Assembly (NCBI GenBank): GCA_963790965.1
Contig: CAWBQO010000003.1
Coordinates: 558,001 to 622,000 of the forward strand
Source: CAWBQO01 sp963790965
GTDB taxonomy: Bacteria > Bacteroidota > Rhodothermia > Rhodothermales > DASSAV01
Direction of reading: 5' to 3'
Length of the DNA stretch: 64,000 nucleotides
Shown: one piece after another, positions 1-7,739 of the stretch
Numbering within the stretch: the first letter of the stretch is position 1
Layout: every line of letters starts with the position of its first letter
Position numbers and translations under genes: made by a program
The notes under the pieces: generated by a model
Seen by the model: the letters and a program-made list of their open reading frames with translations, nothing else
The model's database searches: none
What the model was told of the DNA's origin: nothing

Positions 1-42
1 CGTCTCTCGCGGGCTGCCATCCGGTAGCCGCGCCGCGAGACG
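1..42. other. Imperfect hairpin at the window start
   Basis: The outer arms CGTCTC (1-6) and GAGACG (37-42) pair perfectly, and an inner pair GGCT (12-15)/AGCC (26-29) closes a 10-base loop. No T-run follows. It could be the terminator of a gene to the left of the window or part of the structured rsgA leader; the sequence does not decide between them. Confidence 0.3.
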
Positions 43-60
43 GATGTTGTTTCATTCAGG

Positions 61-126
61 GGATCTGGAATTCCTCCGCTTAATTGCGGGGGGGCGGGTC
101 CATTGTGGACAGCTCGTTCCAGATCC
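61..126 (+). promoter_or_regulatory. Possible three-way-junction leader upstream of rsgA
   Basis: GGATCTGGAA (61-70) is the exact reverse complement of TTCCAGATCC (117-126). Between these arms lie two hairpins: 73-79 with 86-92 (7 pairs including one G.T, loop TTAATT) and GTCC 98-101 with GGAC 107-110. Together they can fold as a three-way junction ending 22 bases before the rsgA ATG. It could be an RNA leader or a DNA cruciform; no known riboswitch class was recognised. Confidence 0.35.
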
Positions 127-148
127 GCCATCTGCAAGCATTTAAGCC

Positions 149-1216
149 ATGTCTTTACAGGCCCTCGGCTGGAGCGACCATTTCGCTCGCCAATTGGAGG
201 CTATCGGTCAGATAGATTTAGTCGCCGTACGTGCCGTCCGTGTTGACGGCGAGACCGTCCTCGCAGACTCCGGGTCGCAGACCTACCGGACTCTGCTGCC
301 TTCGAGGTTTCTCCTCGCAGAACCCGAAGGACGCCCTGCTATAGGCGACTGGCTCGCGGTTATTCTCCTCGAAGACGGTCAGGCGGTTCTTCACGCCGTC
401 CTCGACCGAGCGAGCGTGCTCATGAGGAAAAGCCCGGGCACGCCGACACGCCCTCAGGTACTCGCCGCAAACGTCGACACGGCCTTTCTGGTCAGCGGTC
501 TCGATGGAGATTTCAACATCCGACGTATAGAACGCTACCTAACTCAGACGCTCGCCGGCGGTATTCGGCCGGTAATCGTGTTGAACAAGGCGGATCAGTG
601 CACCGACGTGTGGGACCGACTTGCATCCATCCGCCGCGCTGCGCCCGGTGTAGCCGTGGCAGTGGTGAGTGCAAGGACGGGCACCGGGTTGGACGAGCTT
701 CGGTCGCATCTGGAGCCGGGAAGGACGGTCGTGTTTCTCGGCTCGTCTGGAGTCGGCAAGTCCACGCTCATTAACCGCCTCATTGGGAAGGACGTGCAGG
801 CGACGTTCGAAGTCCGTCCGGATGATAGCCGCGGCCGCCATACGACAACCCGTCGCGAACTCTTCCTCCTTCCCGGAGGCGAACTGGTTATCGACACCCC
901 CGGACTGCGAGAGTTGCAGCTCTGGGCGGACCAGACGAGTCTCGGTGAGGCTTTCCCGGACATCGAGGAGCTGTCTGTGAATTGCCGGTACCGCGACTGC
1001 ACGCACGAGGCTGAACCGGGCTGCGCCGTCAATGCCGCCGTAGCTTTAGGGCGGCTGGACGCCCAACGCCTTGCGAGCTACCGCAAACTTCTCAAGGAAG
1101 TAGGATCCCTGGAAGACCGGCGCGATGCAGGAGCACGTCATGATGCGAGAAAGCGCGAGCGGCGGTTTGGGCGGGAGATGGCACGCTACAAACGAGACAA
1201 TCCGAAGGGTCGGTAG
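149..1216 (+). CDS. rsgA: Ribosome small-subunit biogenesis GTPase RsgA
   Basis: 355 aa. A circularly permuted GTPase that checks late 30S assembly near the decoding site. The G motifs appear in permuted order: NKAD (146-149, G4), GSSGVGKST (198-206, G1), a Thr-rich switch I near 232-234 and DTPG (249-252, G3). An OB-like N-terminal region precedes the GTPase. The C-terminal zinc site follows the family pattern with C279, C284, H286 and C292, and a basic tail (about 325-355) suits rRNA binding. Length is normal for the family. The ATG at 149 has no evident Shine-Dalgarno sequence and follows a structured leader. It stands alone: the next gene, hrcA, starts 274 bases later. Confidence 0.95.
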   Translation: MSLQALGWSDHFARQLEAIGQIDLVAVRAVRVDGETVLADSGSQTYRTLLPSRFLLAEPEGRPAIGDWLAVILLEDGQAVLHAVLDRASVLMRKSPGTPTRPQVLAANVDTAFLVSGLDGDFNIRRIERYLTQTLAGGIRPVIVLNKADQCTDVWDRLASIRRAAPGVAVAVVSARTGTGLDELRSHLEPGRTVVFLGSSGVGKSTLINRLIGKDVQATFEVRPDDSRGRHTTTRRELFLLPGGELVIDTPGLRELQLWADQTSLGEAFPDIEELSVNCRYRDCTHEAEPGCAVNAAVALGRLDAQRLASYRKLLKEVGSLEDRRDAGARHDARKRERRFGREMARYKRDNPKGR

Positions 1217-1325
1217 GTCATACGTTCGGAACGGCAACATAGGCGGCGCAGTCGGCCAGGGACGTATGTGTCTGGGTGAACATCCGTGGTGCCATGCCCT
1301 TTCGCCGGCGGACGGGCGCGTACCA

Positions 1326-1353
1326 TTGAAAGTGGCGGCACATGCTGTATACC
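1326..1353 (+). promoter_or_regulatory. Candidate promoter for hrcA
   Basis: TTGAAA (1326-1331), a 16-base spacer and TATACC (1348-1353) lie about 140 bases before the hrcA GTG. The hexamers are fair sigma-70-like matches. No CIRCE operator is visible between here and hrcA. The call rests on pattern alone. Confidence 0.3.
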
Positions 1354-1490
1354 AAATGCCGCGGGCTGAGAGGTGAATGCCGAGTTCGGATCCGTGACCG
1401 AAGGGCCTTACGGCCGGCGAGGCTGCCGTTTTGTCCTTCTCGCGGGCGCGGGGTCGATCCGGCAAGGGTTTTGCGGTACCTTGAAGTACT

Positions 1491-2585
1491 GTGAGTGTGC
1501 CAAACGAGACATATTCCTCCGGTGGAGATTCGCACCGGCTGACGGACCGCGAGCGCGAGATCCTACGTCTTGTCGTGCGTTCGTTTGTCTCGTCGGCAGA
1601 CCCGGTTGGTTCGCGCTATCTTTCGAAGCACTTCGCTCTCGGGCTGAGTCCTGCCTCGATCCGCAATACGCTGAGTGATCTGGAGGACTTCGGGTACCTG
1701 GAGCATCCGTACACTTCCGCCGGGCGCGTGCCGACGGCACTCGGGTATCGCAAGTTCGTCAATGAGTTGATGGAGGCGGTTTGCCTTTCATCGGAAGAGA
1801 AGCAGCTCATTCGCGGCGAGATCGAACGGCTAGTCGGAGACACGGATACGCTGGCGCGCGAAACGTCGCGGGTGCTCGGGCGATTGTCCAACCTTCTCGG
1901 CGTTGCGCTGACGCCGAAACTCTCCACAGGCGTACTTGAGAGTCTGGATGTCGTCCAGCTCTCATCGGTTCGCGTCATGTTCGTCATCACGATGCGCGGC
2001 GGTATGGTCCGGACGATCATTGCAGAAACCGATGCCGGACTCTCGCGGGAGGATCTCGACCGGGTGTTGCCGACGCTGAACGAGAAACTCGCGGGCCTCA
2101 CGCTGGAGGAGATTCGCAAAACCTATCGGCCAAGGCTGCAGCAGGTTGGGACGGATGAGACCAGCGATGTGGTTCGGCTCGTGGTCGACGGGGCACCGGC
2201 GCTGTTCAGCGAACAGTCGGACGGGACGCGCGTTCGTTTCGCCGGAGCGCCCAACATGCTCCTGCATCCTGAATTTCAGGATCTTTCGGACTTGCGAAAC
2301 CTCATGGCCATGATCGAGGATGAGCAGATGGTGGTTCAGCTCCTCGAAGACCCTCCCACCTCGGTGGACGATGCCACGGGACGCGCGGTGATTAGCATCG
2401 GCCGTGAGAACCGCGACGAAAAGGCGGAAAAGTATTCGGTCGTTTCGGCGCGCTATCGCCTCGGCGGAAACGTCGGGACTATTGGCATTCTCGGGCCGAT
2501 GCGCATGGATTACGCGCGCGCCATTGCACTTGTTGAAGGCATGGCGGCGCTGTTGGGAGACGCTGGTGGCAAGCCCCAAGATTGA
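1491..2585 (+). CDS. hrcA: Heat-inducible transcription repressor HrcA
   Basis: 364 aa. DNA-binding repressor of class I heat-shock genes, normally acting at CIRCE operators and kept active by GroEL. The N-terminal winged helix carries the family block: LTDREREILRLVV, then DPVGSRYLS, then SPASIRNTLSDLEDFGYLEHPYTSAGRVPT in broken form (about residues 16-75). A GAF-like dimerisation domain follows, and the C-terminal GGNVGTIGILGP motif is typical of HrcA. The start is GTG at 1491, chosen because the family alignment begins shortly after it. It is followed after 30 bases by grpE and then dnaJ, a common order. No clear CIRCE (TTAGCACTC-N9-GAGTGCTAA) is visible upstream, so autoregulation is uncertain. 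Confidence 0.95.
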   Translation: MSVPNETYSSGGDSHRLTDREREILRLVVRSFVSSADPVGSRYLSKHFALGLSPASIRNTLSDLEDFGYLEHPYTSAGRVPTALGYRKFVNELMEAVCLSSEEKQLIRGEIERLVGDTDTLARETSRVLGRLSNLLGVALTPKLSTGVLESLDVVQLSSVRVMFVITMRGGMVRTIIAETDAGLSREDLDRVLPTLNEKLAGLTLEEIRKTYRPRLQQVGTDETSDVVRLVVDGAPALFSEQSDGTRVRFAGAPNMLLHPEFQDLSDLRNLMAMIEDEQMVVQLLEDPPTSVDDATGRAVISIGRENRDEKAEKYSVVSARYRLGGNVGTIGILGPMRMDYARAIALVEGMAALLGDAGGKPQD

Positions 2586-2615
2586 TTCACATTAAGAATA
2601 GATTACACGATAAAG

Positions 2616-3161
2616 ATGGAGATGAACGGACATGATTCGGTGGAAGAAGGATCTCTGGACGGTCAGGAGCAAGAGCCTTCGCTTGCGTCCGACTCGCAGG
2701 GCGATACTTTAGAGTCGCTTCGTGCCGAGAAAGACGCGCTGCAGGAGAAGTACCTGCGCCAGGCGGCCGAGTACCAGAATTATCGCCGGCGCACCGAGGC
2801 GGAAATGATCGGCCGCGTGGAAATTGGCAAGCGCGTCGTCCTGGAGCGGATGCTGACGGTGCTGGACGACCTCGACCGGTCCATGGAAGCTGTCAGCGAG
2901 AGCGACGGCCCGGAGGCGCTGTCCATCCTGAAGGACGGCGTGGAGCTTGTTCACCGCCGGTTTTTGGAGGAGATGAAGGCGCTTGGCGTTGAGCCTATTG
3001 AAGCCGTGGGCGAACTGTTCGACGAGAACGAACATGAAGCGCTGCTGCCTCAGCCCGCGCCGGAGGGCGTCGAGCCTGGAACCGTGGTGGCTGAGTTCCA
3101 GAAGGGCTATCGTCTTGGGGGACGTGTGCTGCGGCATAGCCGTGTAGCGGTTGCTTACTAA
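2616..3161 (+). CDS. grpE: Nucleotide exchange factor GrpE
   Basis: 181 aa. Homodimeric cochaperone that releases ADP from DnaK. An acidic, disordered N-terminus (1-30) leads into a long coiled coil (about 32-85) with the family motif RQAAEYQNYRRRTEAE, then the four-helix region and the C-terminal beta domain ending in the typical GYRLGGRVLRHSRVAVA. The ATG at 2616 has an A-rich upstream stretch but no Shine-Dalgarno; a second in-frame ATG follows two codons later. It lies between hrcA and dnaJ (91-base gap to dnaJ), so the three probably share transcription. Its partner dnaK is 55 kb away at 57543-59456. Confidence 0.95.
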   Translation: MEMNGHDSVEEGSLDGQEQEPSLASDSQGDTLESLRAEKDALQEKYLRQAAEYQNYRRRTEAEMIGRVEIGKRVVLERMLTVLDDLDRSMEAVSESDGPEALSILKDGVELVHRRFLEEMKALGVEPIEAVGELFDENEHEALLPQPAPEGVEPGTVVAEFQKGYRLGGRVLRHSRVAVAY

Positions 3162-3251
3162 AAGCGGCGCGCAAAAATTAAATGCAGGTATACGGCCTTC
3201 GCCAACCTCGCCAACAGGCTTGTTAAAAGGCCGACATTTGTAAGATAAAGC

Positions 3252-4430
3252 ATGACTTCGCGGGATTACTACGAAATTTTAGGCGTAACTCGGACGGCCG
3301 AGACGTCGGAGATCAAAGGAGCGTACCGGAAACTGGCGCTGAAGTATCATCCGGATCGCAACCAGGGCGACAAGGATGCAGAGACGCGCTTTAAGGAAGC
3401 GGCGGAGGCTTACGAGGTTCTGTCGGATACGGAGAAGCGTCAGCGTTATGATCGCTTCGGGCACGCGGGCGTTCGCGGCGGCCACAACAACGGCGGCGCA
3501 GGATTCCAGGACATAAACGACATCTTCAGTCACTTCAGCGACATCTTCGGAGCGTCGCAGTCCGGCTCCATCTTTGACGATCTGTTCAGCGGAGGACGCG
3601 CGCGTGGCGGGCGCTCAGCCGGCCGACCGGGGAGCGATCTTCGCATCAAGCTCCCGTTGACGCTCGAAGAGATTGCCGAGGGCACCGAGAAAAAACTGAA
3701 GGTGCGCAAGCTCGTAACGTGTGAAGAATGCGCGGGGAGCGGTGCGGAAGGCAGCGCTGAAGGCTACTCGACGTGCCCGACCTGCCAGGGTTCAGGCGAG
3801 CTGCGTCAGGTCACGCGCACCGTGTTCGGGCAGTTTGTGAACGTGCAGCCGTGTCCGGCGTGTGGCGGCGAAGGACGGATTATCACGGATAAGTGCTCGG
3901 CCTGCGGCGGCGAAGGGCGGCAGAAGCAGGAAGAGACGATCACGGTAACCGTGCCTGCGGGTGTCGTAGAAGGCAATTACCTCACGCTGCGCGGCCTCGG
4001 CAATGCGGGAGCGCGGGGCGGCAATCCGGGCGATCTGCGGGTTGAGATCGAAGAGATCGCCCACGAACATTTTACGCGGGAAGGCCTGGACGTCTACCAC
4101 GACGCCTATGTGTCTTTTCCCGGAGCCGTCCTTGGAACGGAGATCGAAGTACCAACGCTCAAGGGCCGTGCGCGGCTGCAGATCGACGCGGGCATTCAGT
4201 CGGGCAAGATTCTGCGGATGCGCGAACGCGGTCTGCCGGATGTACACGGATCACGGCGCGGCGACCAGATGGTGCGCGTGCGGATCTGGACCCCGCAGCG
4301 TCTTACGGACGAAGAGAACGCGATGATGGACAAGCTGCGCCATTCCCCGTCCTTTGCACCGGCACTGGAGGAACGCGACAAGGAGAATCACAAGTCGTTC
4401 TTTAGCAAAGTAAAGGACGTGTTTGCGTAA
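3252..4430 (+). CDS. dnaJ: Chaperone protein DnaJ
   Basis: 392 aa. Class A J-protein that delivers substrates to DnaK and stimulates its ATPase. The J domain has HPD at 33-35. A Gly/Phe-rich region follows (about 75-130), and the zinc domain has four CxxCxGxG-type repeats: [24 protein letters not shown] and CSACGGEG. The last two carry E in place of the usual third G-side residue but keep all eight cysteines. Two beta-barrel substrate domains complete a full-length protein. Its TAA stop (4428-4430) lies inside the left terminal inverted repeat of a dispersed element, so the extreme C-terminus may have been reset by that insertion. Confidence 0.95.
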   Translation: MTSRDYYEILGVTRTAETSEIKGAYRKLALKYHPDRNQGDKDAETRFKEAAEAYEVLSDTEKRQRYDRFGHAGVRGGHNNGGAGFQDINDIFSHFSDIFGASQSGSIFDDLFSGGRARGGRSAGRPGSDLRIKLPLTLEEIAEGTEKKLKVRKLVTCEECAGSGAEGSAEGYSTCPTCQGSGELRQVTRTVFGQFVNVQPCPACGGEGRIITDKCSACGGEGRQKQEETITVTVPAGVVEGNYLTLRGLGNAGARGGNPGDLRVEIEEIAHEHFTREGLDVYHDAYVSFPGAVLGTEIEVPTLKGRARLQIDAGIQSGKILRMRERGLPDVHGSRRGDQMVRVRIWTPQRLTDEENAMMDKLRHSPSFAPALEERDKENHKSFFSKVKDVFA

Positions 4431-4674
4431 GAGGCTGTTGATTTAACTTATTTAGCTTTGACAACAGGTACGTGTTCACGTTGCTTCGACGGCCTCTTAG
4501 GAGGATGTTGTAATAATAGAACGCGCTGTATGTATCTGACAATACAGACCAAAGCACCCACGCAACCTCCCCCTTGAGGGGGATTCAAGGGTGTGTTAAG
4601 GGGGCATTTGAGTCTTAGACACGGCCCCGAATATCTGCGACACATCCCCTCGATAATAAATCAACGGCCTCTTA
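4428..4674. repeat. MITE-like element with 18-bp terminal inverted repeats
   Basis: TAAGAGGCTGTTGATTTA (4428-4445) and TAAATCAACGGCCTCTTA (4657-4674) are inverted copies matching at 17 of 18 bases. The 247-bp span holds no plausible gene. It includes a unit (4512-4675) that recurs at 39366-39529 with a core of CCTCCCCCTTGAGGGGG. A short leftward reading frame here spells NTPLNPPQGGG, which recurs wherever the unit does and is best read as repeat DNA. The direct repeats ending at 4500 and 4675 (CGGCCTCTTAG) show internal duplication. The inference is a non-autonomous mobile or REP-like element. Confidence 0.6.
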
Positions 4675-4952
4675 GCATTCGGAAAGGGTAGATCCTTCAC
4701 TTCGTTCAGGATGACAAGCGGGGAGGCCGGAGGAGGCGAAAAATGCGACAGCGTTCTCGAAAATCCGAATATCCCGCCCGTGTCATGCCGGCGAAGCGAA
4801 GCATCTCAGCCTTGCTTTAAGTCGAAATTGAGTTAAGTCACGGAGTCTTTGATGTCCGGTCTAAATCCCTGTTTTTTCAACGGCCTTTTAGTTGTCCCGC
4901 GTGTCGAATAACCCCGCATATATCCCCTTATAAGGGGAATCCGCGTGGGTAC
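4675..4952. repeat. Second part of the repeat-filled gap
   Basis: There is no credible gene here. It contains a CTTCACTTCGTTCAGGATGACA-type dispersed repeat (4689-4723), also present at 39190-39224 and inverted at 39551-39584; a copy of the motif GTCATGCCGGCGAAGCGAAG (4781-4810), diverged at 39281-39310; another CGGCCTTTTAG terminus (4876-4891); and a perfect 16-bp palindrome TCCCCTTATAAGGGGA (4923-4938) resembling a degenerate repeat core. These are the short interspersed repeats often seen in intergenic spaces of FCB and other genomes. Confidence 0.55.
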
Positions 4953-4953
4953 C

Positions 4954-4983
4954 TTGATCCACAATGTCCGTTACACATAACGT
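4954..4983 (+). promoter_or_regulatory. Candidate promoter for the flavin reductase gene
   Basis: TTGATC (4954-4959), an 18-base spacer and TAACGT (4978-4983) lie 54 bases before the ATG at 5038. The -10-side sequence resembles the TAACTT seen before parA. The assignment is by pattern only. Confidence 0.3.
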
Positions 4984-5037
4984 TTATCATTATTCCAACG
5001 GCCCCGCGAGAAGGCGCTTGCGTGAGGAGGGTAGCCG

Positions 5038-5604
5038 ATGACCTCGCATGAGTTCATCGACGGCGAGGCGCTGCGGCGGGTCATGCGCCTCGTTCCCTCG
5101 CCTGTGACGGTGGTCACTGCGGTCGGGCCGGGCGGCGTGCGCGGCGCGACCATCGGCTCGTTCAATAGCGTCTCCCTCGATCCGCCACTGATTTCATTCA
5201 ACGTGGCAGTGGAATCGAGAATGCACGAGACGGTGGAGACGGCCGACAGGATGGCGATCCACCTGCTCGGGGTGGGACACGCGCCGGTGAGCGTCCACTT
5301 TTCGCTTCCGGCGGACGACGGCGCGGAGCAGTTTAAAGCCTTTCCCCACCGCTTGAAGGACGGCGTGCCGGTGCTCGCGGGCGTGCTTGCCGTGCTGCAT
5401 TGTCTTCCCTACGCGATGCATGCGGCGGGAGATCACTCGATCGTCGTTGCGCGCGTGGTGGACATCGAGCGGCTGGAGGATGGTGCCCCGTTGATCTATC
5501 AGGACCGTGGGTATCACGCCCTCTCCGACCTTCCACCCGACGCGGTGAATGTCGGATCGAAGCTTTCGCCCGACGCGGGCACGCCGAAGAAGGCGAAGTC
5601 GTAG
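5038..5604 (+). CDS. Flavin reductase-like, FMN-binding split-barrel protein
   Basis: 188 aa. It resembles the HpaC/RutF-type flavin reductase domain, which binds FMN or FAD and uses NAD(P)H to supply reduced flavin to a partner oxygenase. Family features visible are PSPVTVVTAVG near 21-31, the ATIGSFNSVSLDPPLISF block (about 38-55) that contacts FMN, and a GDHSIVVARVVDIE segment (about 131-145). The start is firm: a strong Shine-Dalgarno GAGGAGGG sits 7 bases before the ATG. No monooxygenase partner is adjacent. Its 3' end overlaps the convergent DUF2400 gene by 91 bases. The substrate and partner are unknown. Confidence 0.85.
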   Translation: MTSHEFIDGEALRRVMRLVPSPVTVVTAVGPGGVRGATIGSFNSVSLDPPLISFNVAVESRMHETVETADRMAIHLLGVGHAPVSVHFSLPADDGAEQFKAFPHRLKDGVPVLAGVLAVLHCLPYAMHAAGDHSIVVARVVDIERLEDGAPLIYQDRGYHALSDLPPDAVNVGSKLSPDAGTPKKAKS

Positions 5605-6371
5605 CGCGCCGGATCCTCCGGGCAAAACGCGCGGCAGCGCTCGGTCAGTTCGAGCGCGGCCTTCCAGTCGTTTACGCTTCGGGTGAGCAAGCCGAGCGAT
5701 CTCGCGCTGCGCCCGGCGTGAACGTCGAGGGGGAGCACGAGTTGGCTGGGGTGGATGGAAGTCCAGTTGCCGAAGTCGACCGGACCCGGCCTGACCATCC
5801 AGCGGAGATACATGTTCAGCCGTTTGCACGCGCTGCCGCTCGAAGGCCGGGCAAGGTGCTTACCGAGTCGGTGCGGCACGCCCTCGACTGCGGTCATGAC
5901 GGAGCGACTGAAGCCTTCTATTGCGTCGCCGACGTGCAGGGCATCGCCATCGAGAAAGGAGGCAAAAACGCGTTCGGTAGAGCCATGCCGCCGTAGCAGC
6001 GCTGAAAGGCTGCGGGAGAGCCAGAGGGCATCCTGGTCGTTGAACGTGCGGTGGCAGAAGCCTTCCAGCCGCCGTTCACGCTCAGGGTTCAAGTCGGCGA
6101 TGAACCGGAAAGGCCGATAATGCATCCGCTCGCACAGATCCGCCATTTTGTTGAGGATCGTTTCCCGGCGTCCCCATGCAAGGAGGGCGGTAAACAGGCC
6201 GACGACTTCCTGATCGCGCGGATCGTCAAAGCCGTGCGGCACAGACACAGGGTCGCGTCTCAGGAACGCCGGTGTTTCTATCTCCCGAACGATTCCATCG
6301 AGATACTGCCGAAGATCGACCGGTTTGCCGAGAGGAGGAACGGCGCTGCCGTGTTCGTGGCTGTTCTTCAC
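5514..6371 (-). CDS. TIGR02757 (DUF2400) family protein
   Basis: 285 aa. Conserved family of unknown function, common in Bacteroidota and spirochaetes. The recognisable block is DPRDQEVVGLFTALLAWGRR (about 50-70), the WTSIHPSQLVLPLDVHAG segment (about 203-220), which may form part of a pocket, and the typical near-C-terminal CPEDPARYDFAFFG. It starts with GTG at 6371, only 3 bases after the stop of the LytTR regulator, so it is translated as part of that leftward operon. The last 30 codons overlap the end of the opposing flavin reductase gene. No catalytic function can be assigned. Confidence 0.85.
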   Translation of the reverse strand: MKNSHEHGSAVPPLGKPVDLRQYLDGIVREIETPAFLRRDPVSVPHGFDDPRDQEVVGLFTALLAWGRRETILNKMADLCERMHYRPFRFIADLNPERERRLEGFCHRTFNDQDALWLSRSLSALLRRHGSTERVFASFLDGDALHVGDAIEGFSRSVMTAVEGVPHRLGKHLARPSSGSACKRLNMYLRWMVRPGPVDFGNWTSIHPSQLVLPLDVHAGRSARSLGLLTRSVNDWKAALELTERCRAFCPEDPARYDFAFFGVPASGESFDPTFTASGGRSERA

Positions 6372-6374
6372 AGT

Positions 6375-7058
6375 CTACAGCGTTCGTAAGCGACCAAGCA
6401 GGGCGTCTTTGTACGAGGCACCGATGGAGATGACCTGGTTGCGAATGGACAGCGAGGTGTCGTCGATTCGGTCGATGGCATCGAGACGGACGACGAAGGA
6501 GCGGTGGACGCGGGCGAACGCGGAAGGGAGCCGGGTTTCGACGGCCTTCAGCGTGGAGTGGACGAAATAGGACTGCTTATCGGCGTGAATGCGCACGTAG
6601 TCTCCCTGGGCTTCTATCCACAGGATCTCATTCAACGCCACCTTCACGAGACTTCCATCGACCTTCACGAAGAGGTTGTCCGAGGTGGCGGGAGCGGTCT
6701 GCGCCTCCTGCCGCTTCCGCGCGCGCTGAATGGCGCGAAGGAAGAGTTGGTAATCGACCGGTTTGAGGAGGTAGTCTGTCGCGTCGATATCAAAAGCCTC
6801 CAGCGCGTACTCGCGCCGGCCCGTGACGAGCACGACTTGCACTTCGGCGGGGACGGTGCGGGCGAGGTGGAGTCCGGACATACCGGGCATTTCTACATCC
6901 AGCAGCAGGAGGTCGACATCGGGCGCGGCGAGAAGTCGGTTAGATGCTTCAACGGCGCTACTGCATGTGCCCGCAAGCTCTGCGCACCCGCACTGAGAAA
7001 CATACTGTTCCAGCACGTGCCGTGCGATTGGATCGTCGTCTACGATGAGGCAGCGCAT
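6375..7058 (-). CDS. LytTR-family response regulator
   Basis: 227 aa. A receiver domain (1-120) with acidic pocket D7-D9, phospho-acceptor D54 in LLLLDVEMPGMSG and conserved K99 in YLLKPVD. A LytTR DNA-binding domain (about 128-225) follows, with the ILWIEAQGDYVRIH and FARVHRSFVVRLDAI motifs. These cytoplasmic regulators bind direct repeats through a beta-rich domain. It is preceded 65 bases upstream by an Hpt-domain gene and followed after 3 bases by a DUF2400 gene. No histidine kinase is adjacent, so phosphate probably arrives through the Hpt protein from a kinase elsewhere. Confidence 0.93.
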   Translation of the reverse strand: MRCLIVDDDPIARHVLEQYVSQCGCAELAGTCSSAVEASNRLLAAPDVDLLLLDVEMPGMSGLHLARTVPAEVQVVLVTGRREYALEAFDIDATDYLLKPVDYQLFLRAIQRARKRQEAQTAPATSDNLFVKVDGSLVKVALNEILWIEAQGDYVRIHADKQSYFVHSTLKAVETRLPSAFARVHRSFVVRLDAIDRIDDTSLSIRNQVISIGASYKDALLGRLRTL

Positions 7059-7123
7059 AGCAGTGCGCCGAAGAGCGCGAGGGTAGCGGGGGAAGGGTTT
7101 GGCAGGCGAAACCGGCGAGAGCT

Positions 7124-7507
7124 TCAGGCGGACGGATGCCGGTTCACGATCCCGACTTTCATTTGGAGCAGTTCGCGAAATGCTTCGTCGCAGCGATCCG
7201 CCGCATGAAGGGCGTTTTGTAGCACGTCCCCGGCATCGTTATTATGAGCGGCGTCTTCGATGGTAGAGAGCAGTTCTTTCAGGTCCTTCAGACCCAACAT
7301 GGCTGCAGACGTTCCGAGTTTGTGGGCGGCGGCCCGCACACCGGCGAGAGCGTGTTCTCCTGCCGCCTCACGAAGTCTGCGCGTCTCCGCGGGCAGCGTT
7401 TCGAGAATGACGTCCACCGCGAGCAGCAGCGCGGCGGAGTCGCCGAAGGAGGTTGCCTCGAGGTAGCTCAGGTCAATGGCGGTCGTGGCCGAACGGGTCG
7501 GTGGCAT
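7124..7507 (-). CDS. Hpt-domain histidine phosphotransfer protein
   Basis: 127 aa. A single four-helix Hpt domain. The phospho-acceptor His is H62 in AAHKLGTSAAMLG (60-72), the classic Hpt signature. The rest is helical (FGDSAALLLAVDVILETLP, then ELLSTIEDAA). The start was placed at the ATG at 7507 because the 144 codons of open frame upstream are Arg/Ser-rich with no family match. It lies at the head of the leftward Hpt-LytTR-DUF2400 operon. The inference is that it relays phosphate from a hybrid kinase located elsewhere to the neighbouring LytTR regulator. Confidence 0.85.
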   Translation of the reverse strand: MPPTRSATTAIDLSYLEATSFGDSAALLLAVDVILETLPAETRRLREAAGEHALAGVRAAAHKLGTSAAMLGLKDLKELLSTIEDAAHNNDAGDVLQNALHAADRCDEAFRELLQMKVGIVNRHPSA

Positions 7508-7739
7508 ACAGACGGAGTGGGGGTGCAGGCGGAGGGGTTTCCCGTGACGGATTAGCCCTGTGGGTCCAATCGTGAGGTATAAAATACAAGATTTACGCGA
7601 AAGGAGCGCGGATGACGGTAACCACTTGTGCATTTTGGTCCCAGCGGGTAGATTGCTGGTTCCGAAAAGTGCAACTTGCTCTTGTGGAACAACTTCTCTC
7701 CTTTCTGTCCTTCCGCGGCAGATCACGTTCGGCGAAATC

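Noticed and set aside
4448..4645. Short minus-strand frame reading NTPLNPPQGGG
   Set aside because: The same string appears in the repeat copy at 39311-39592, so it is translated repeat DNA rather than a gene.
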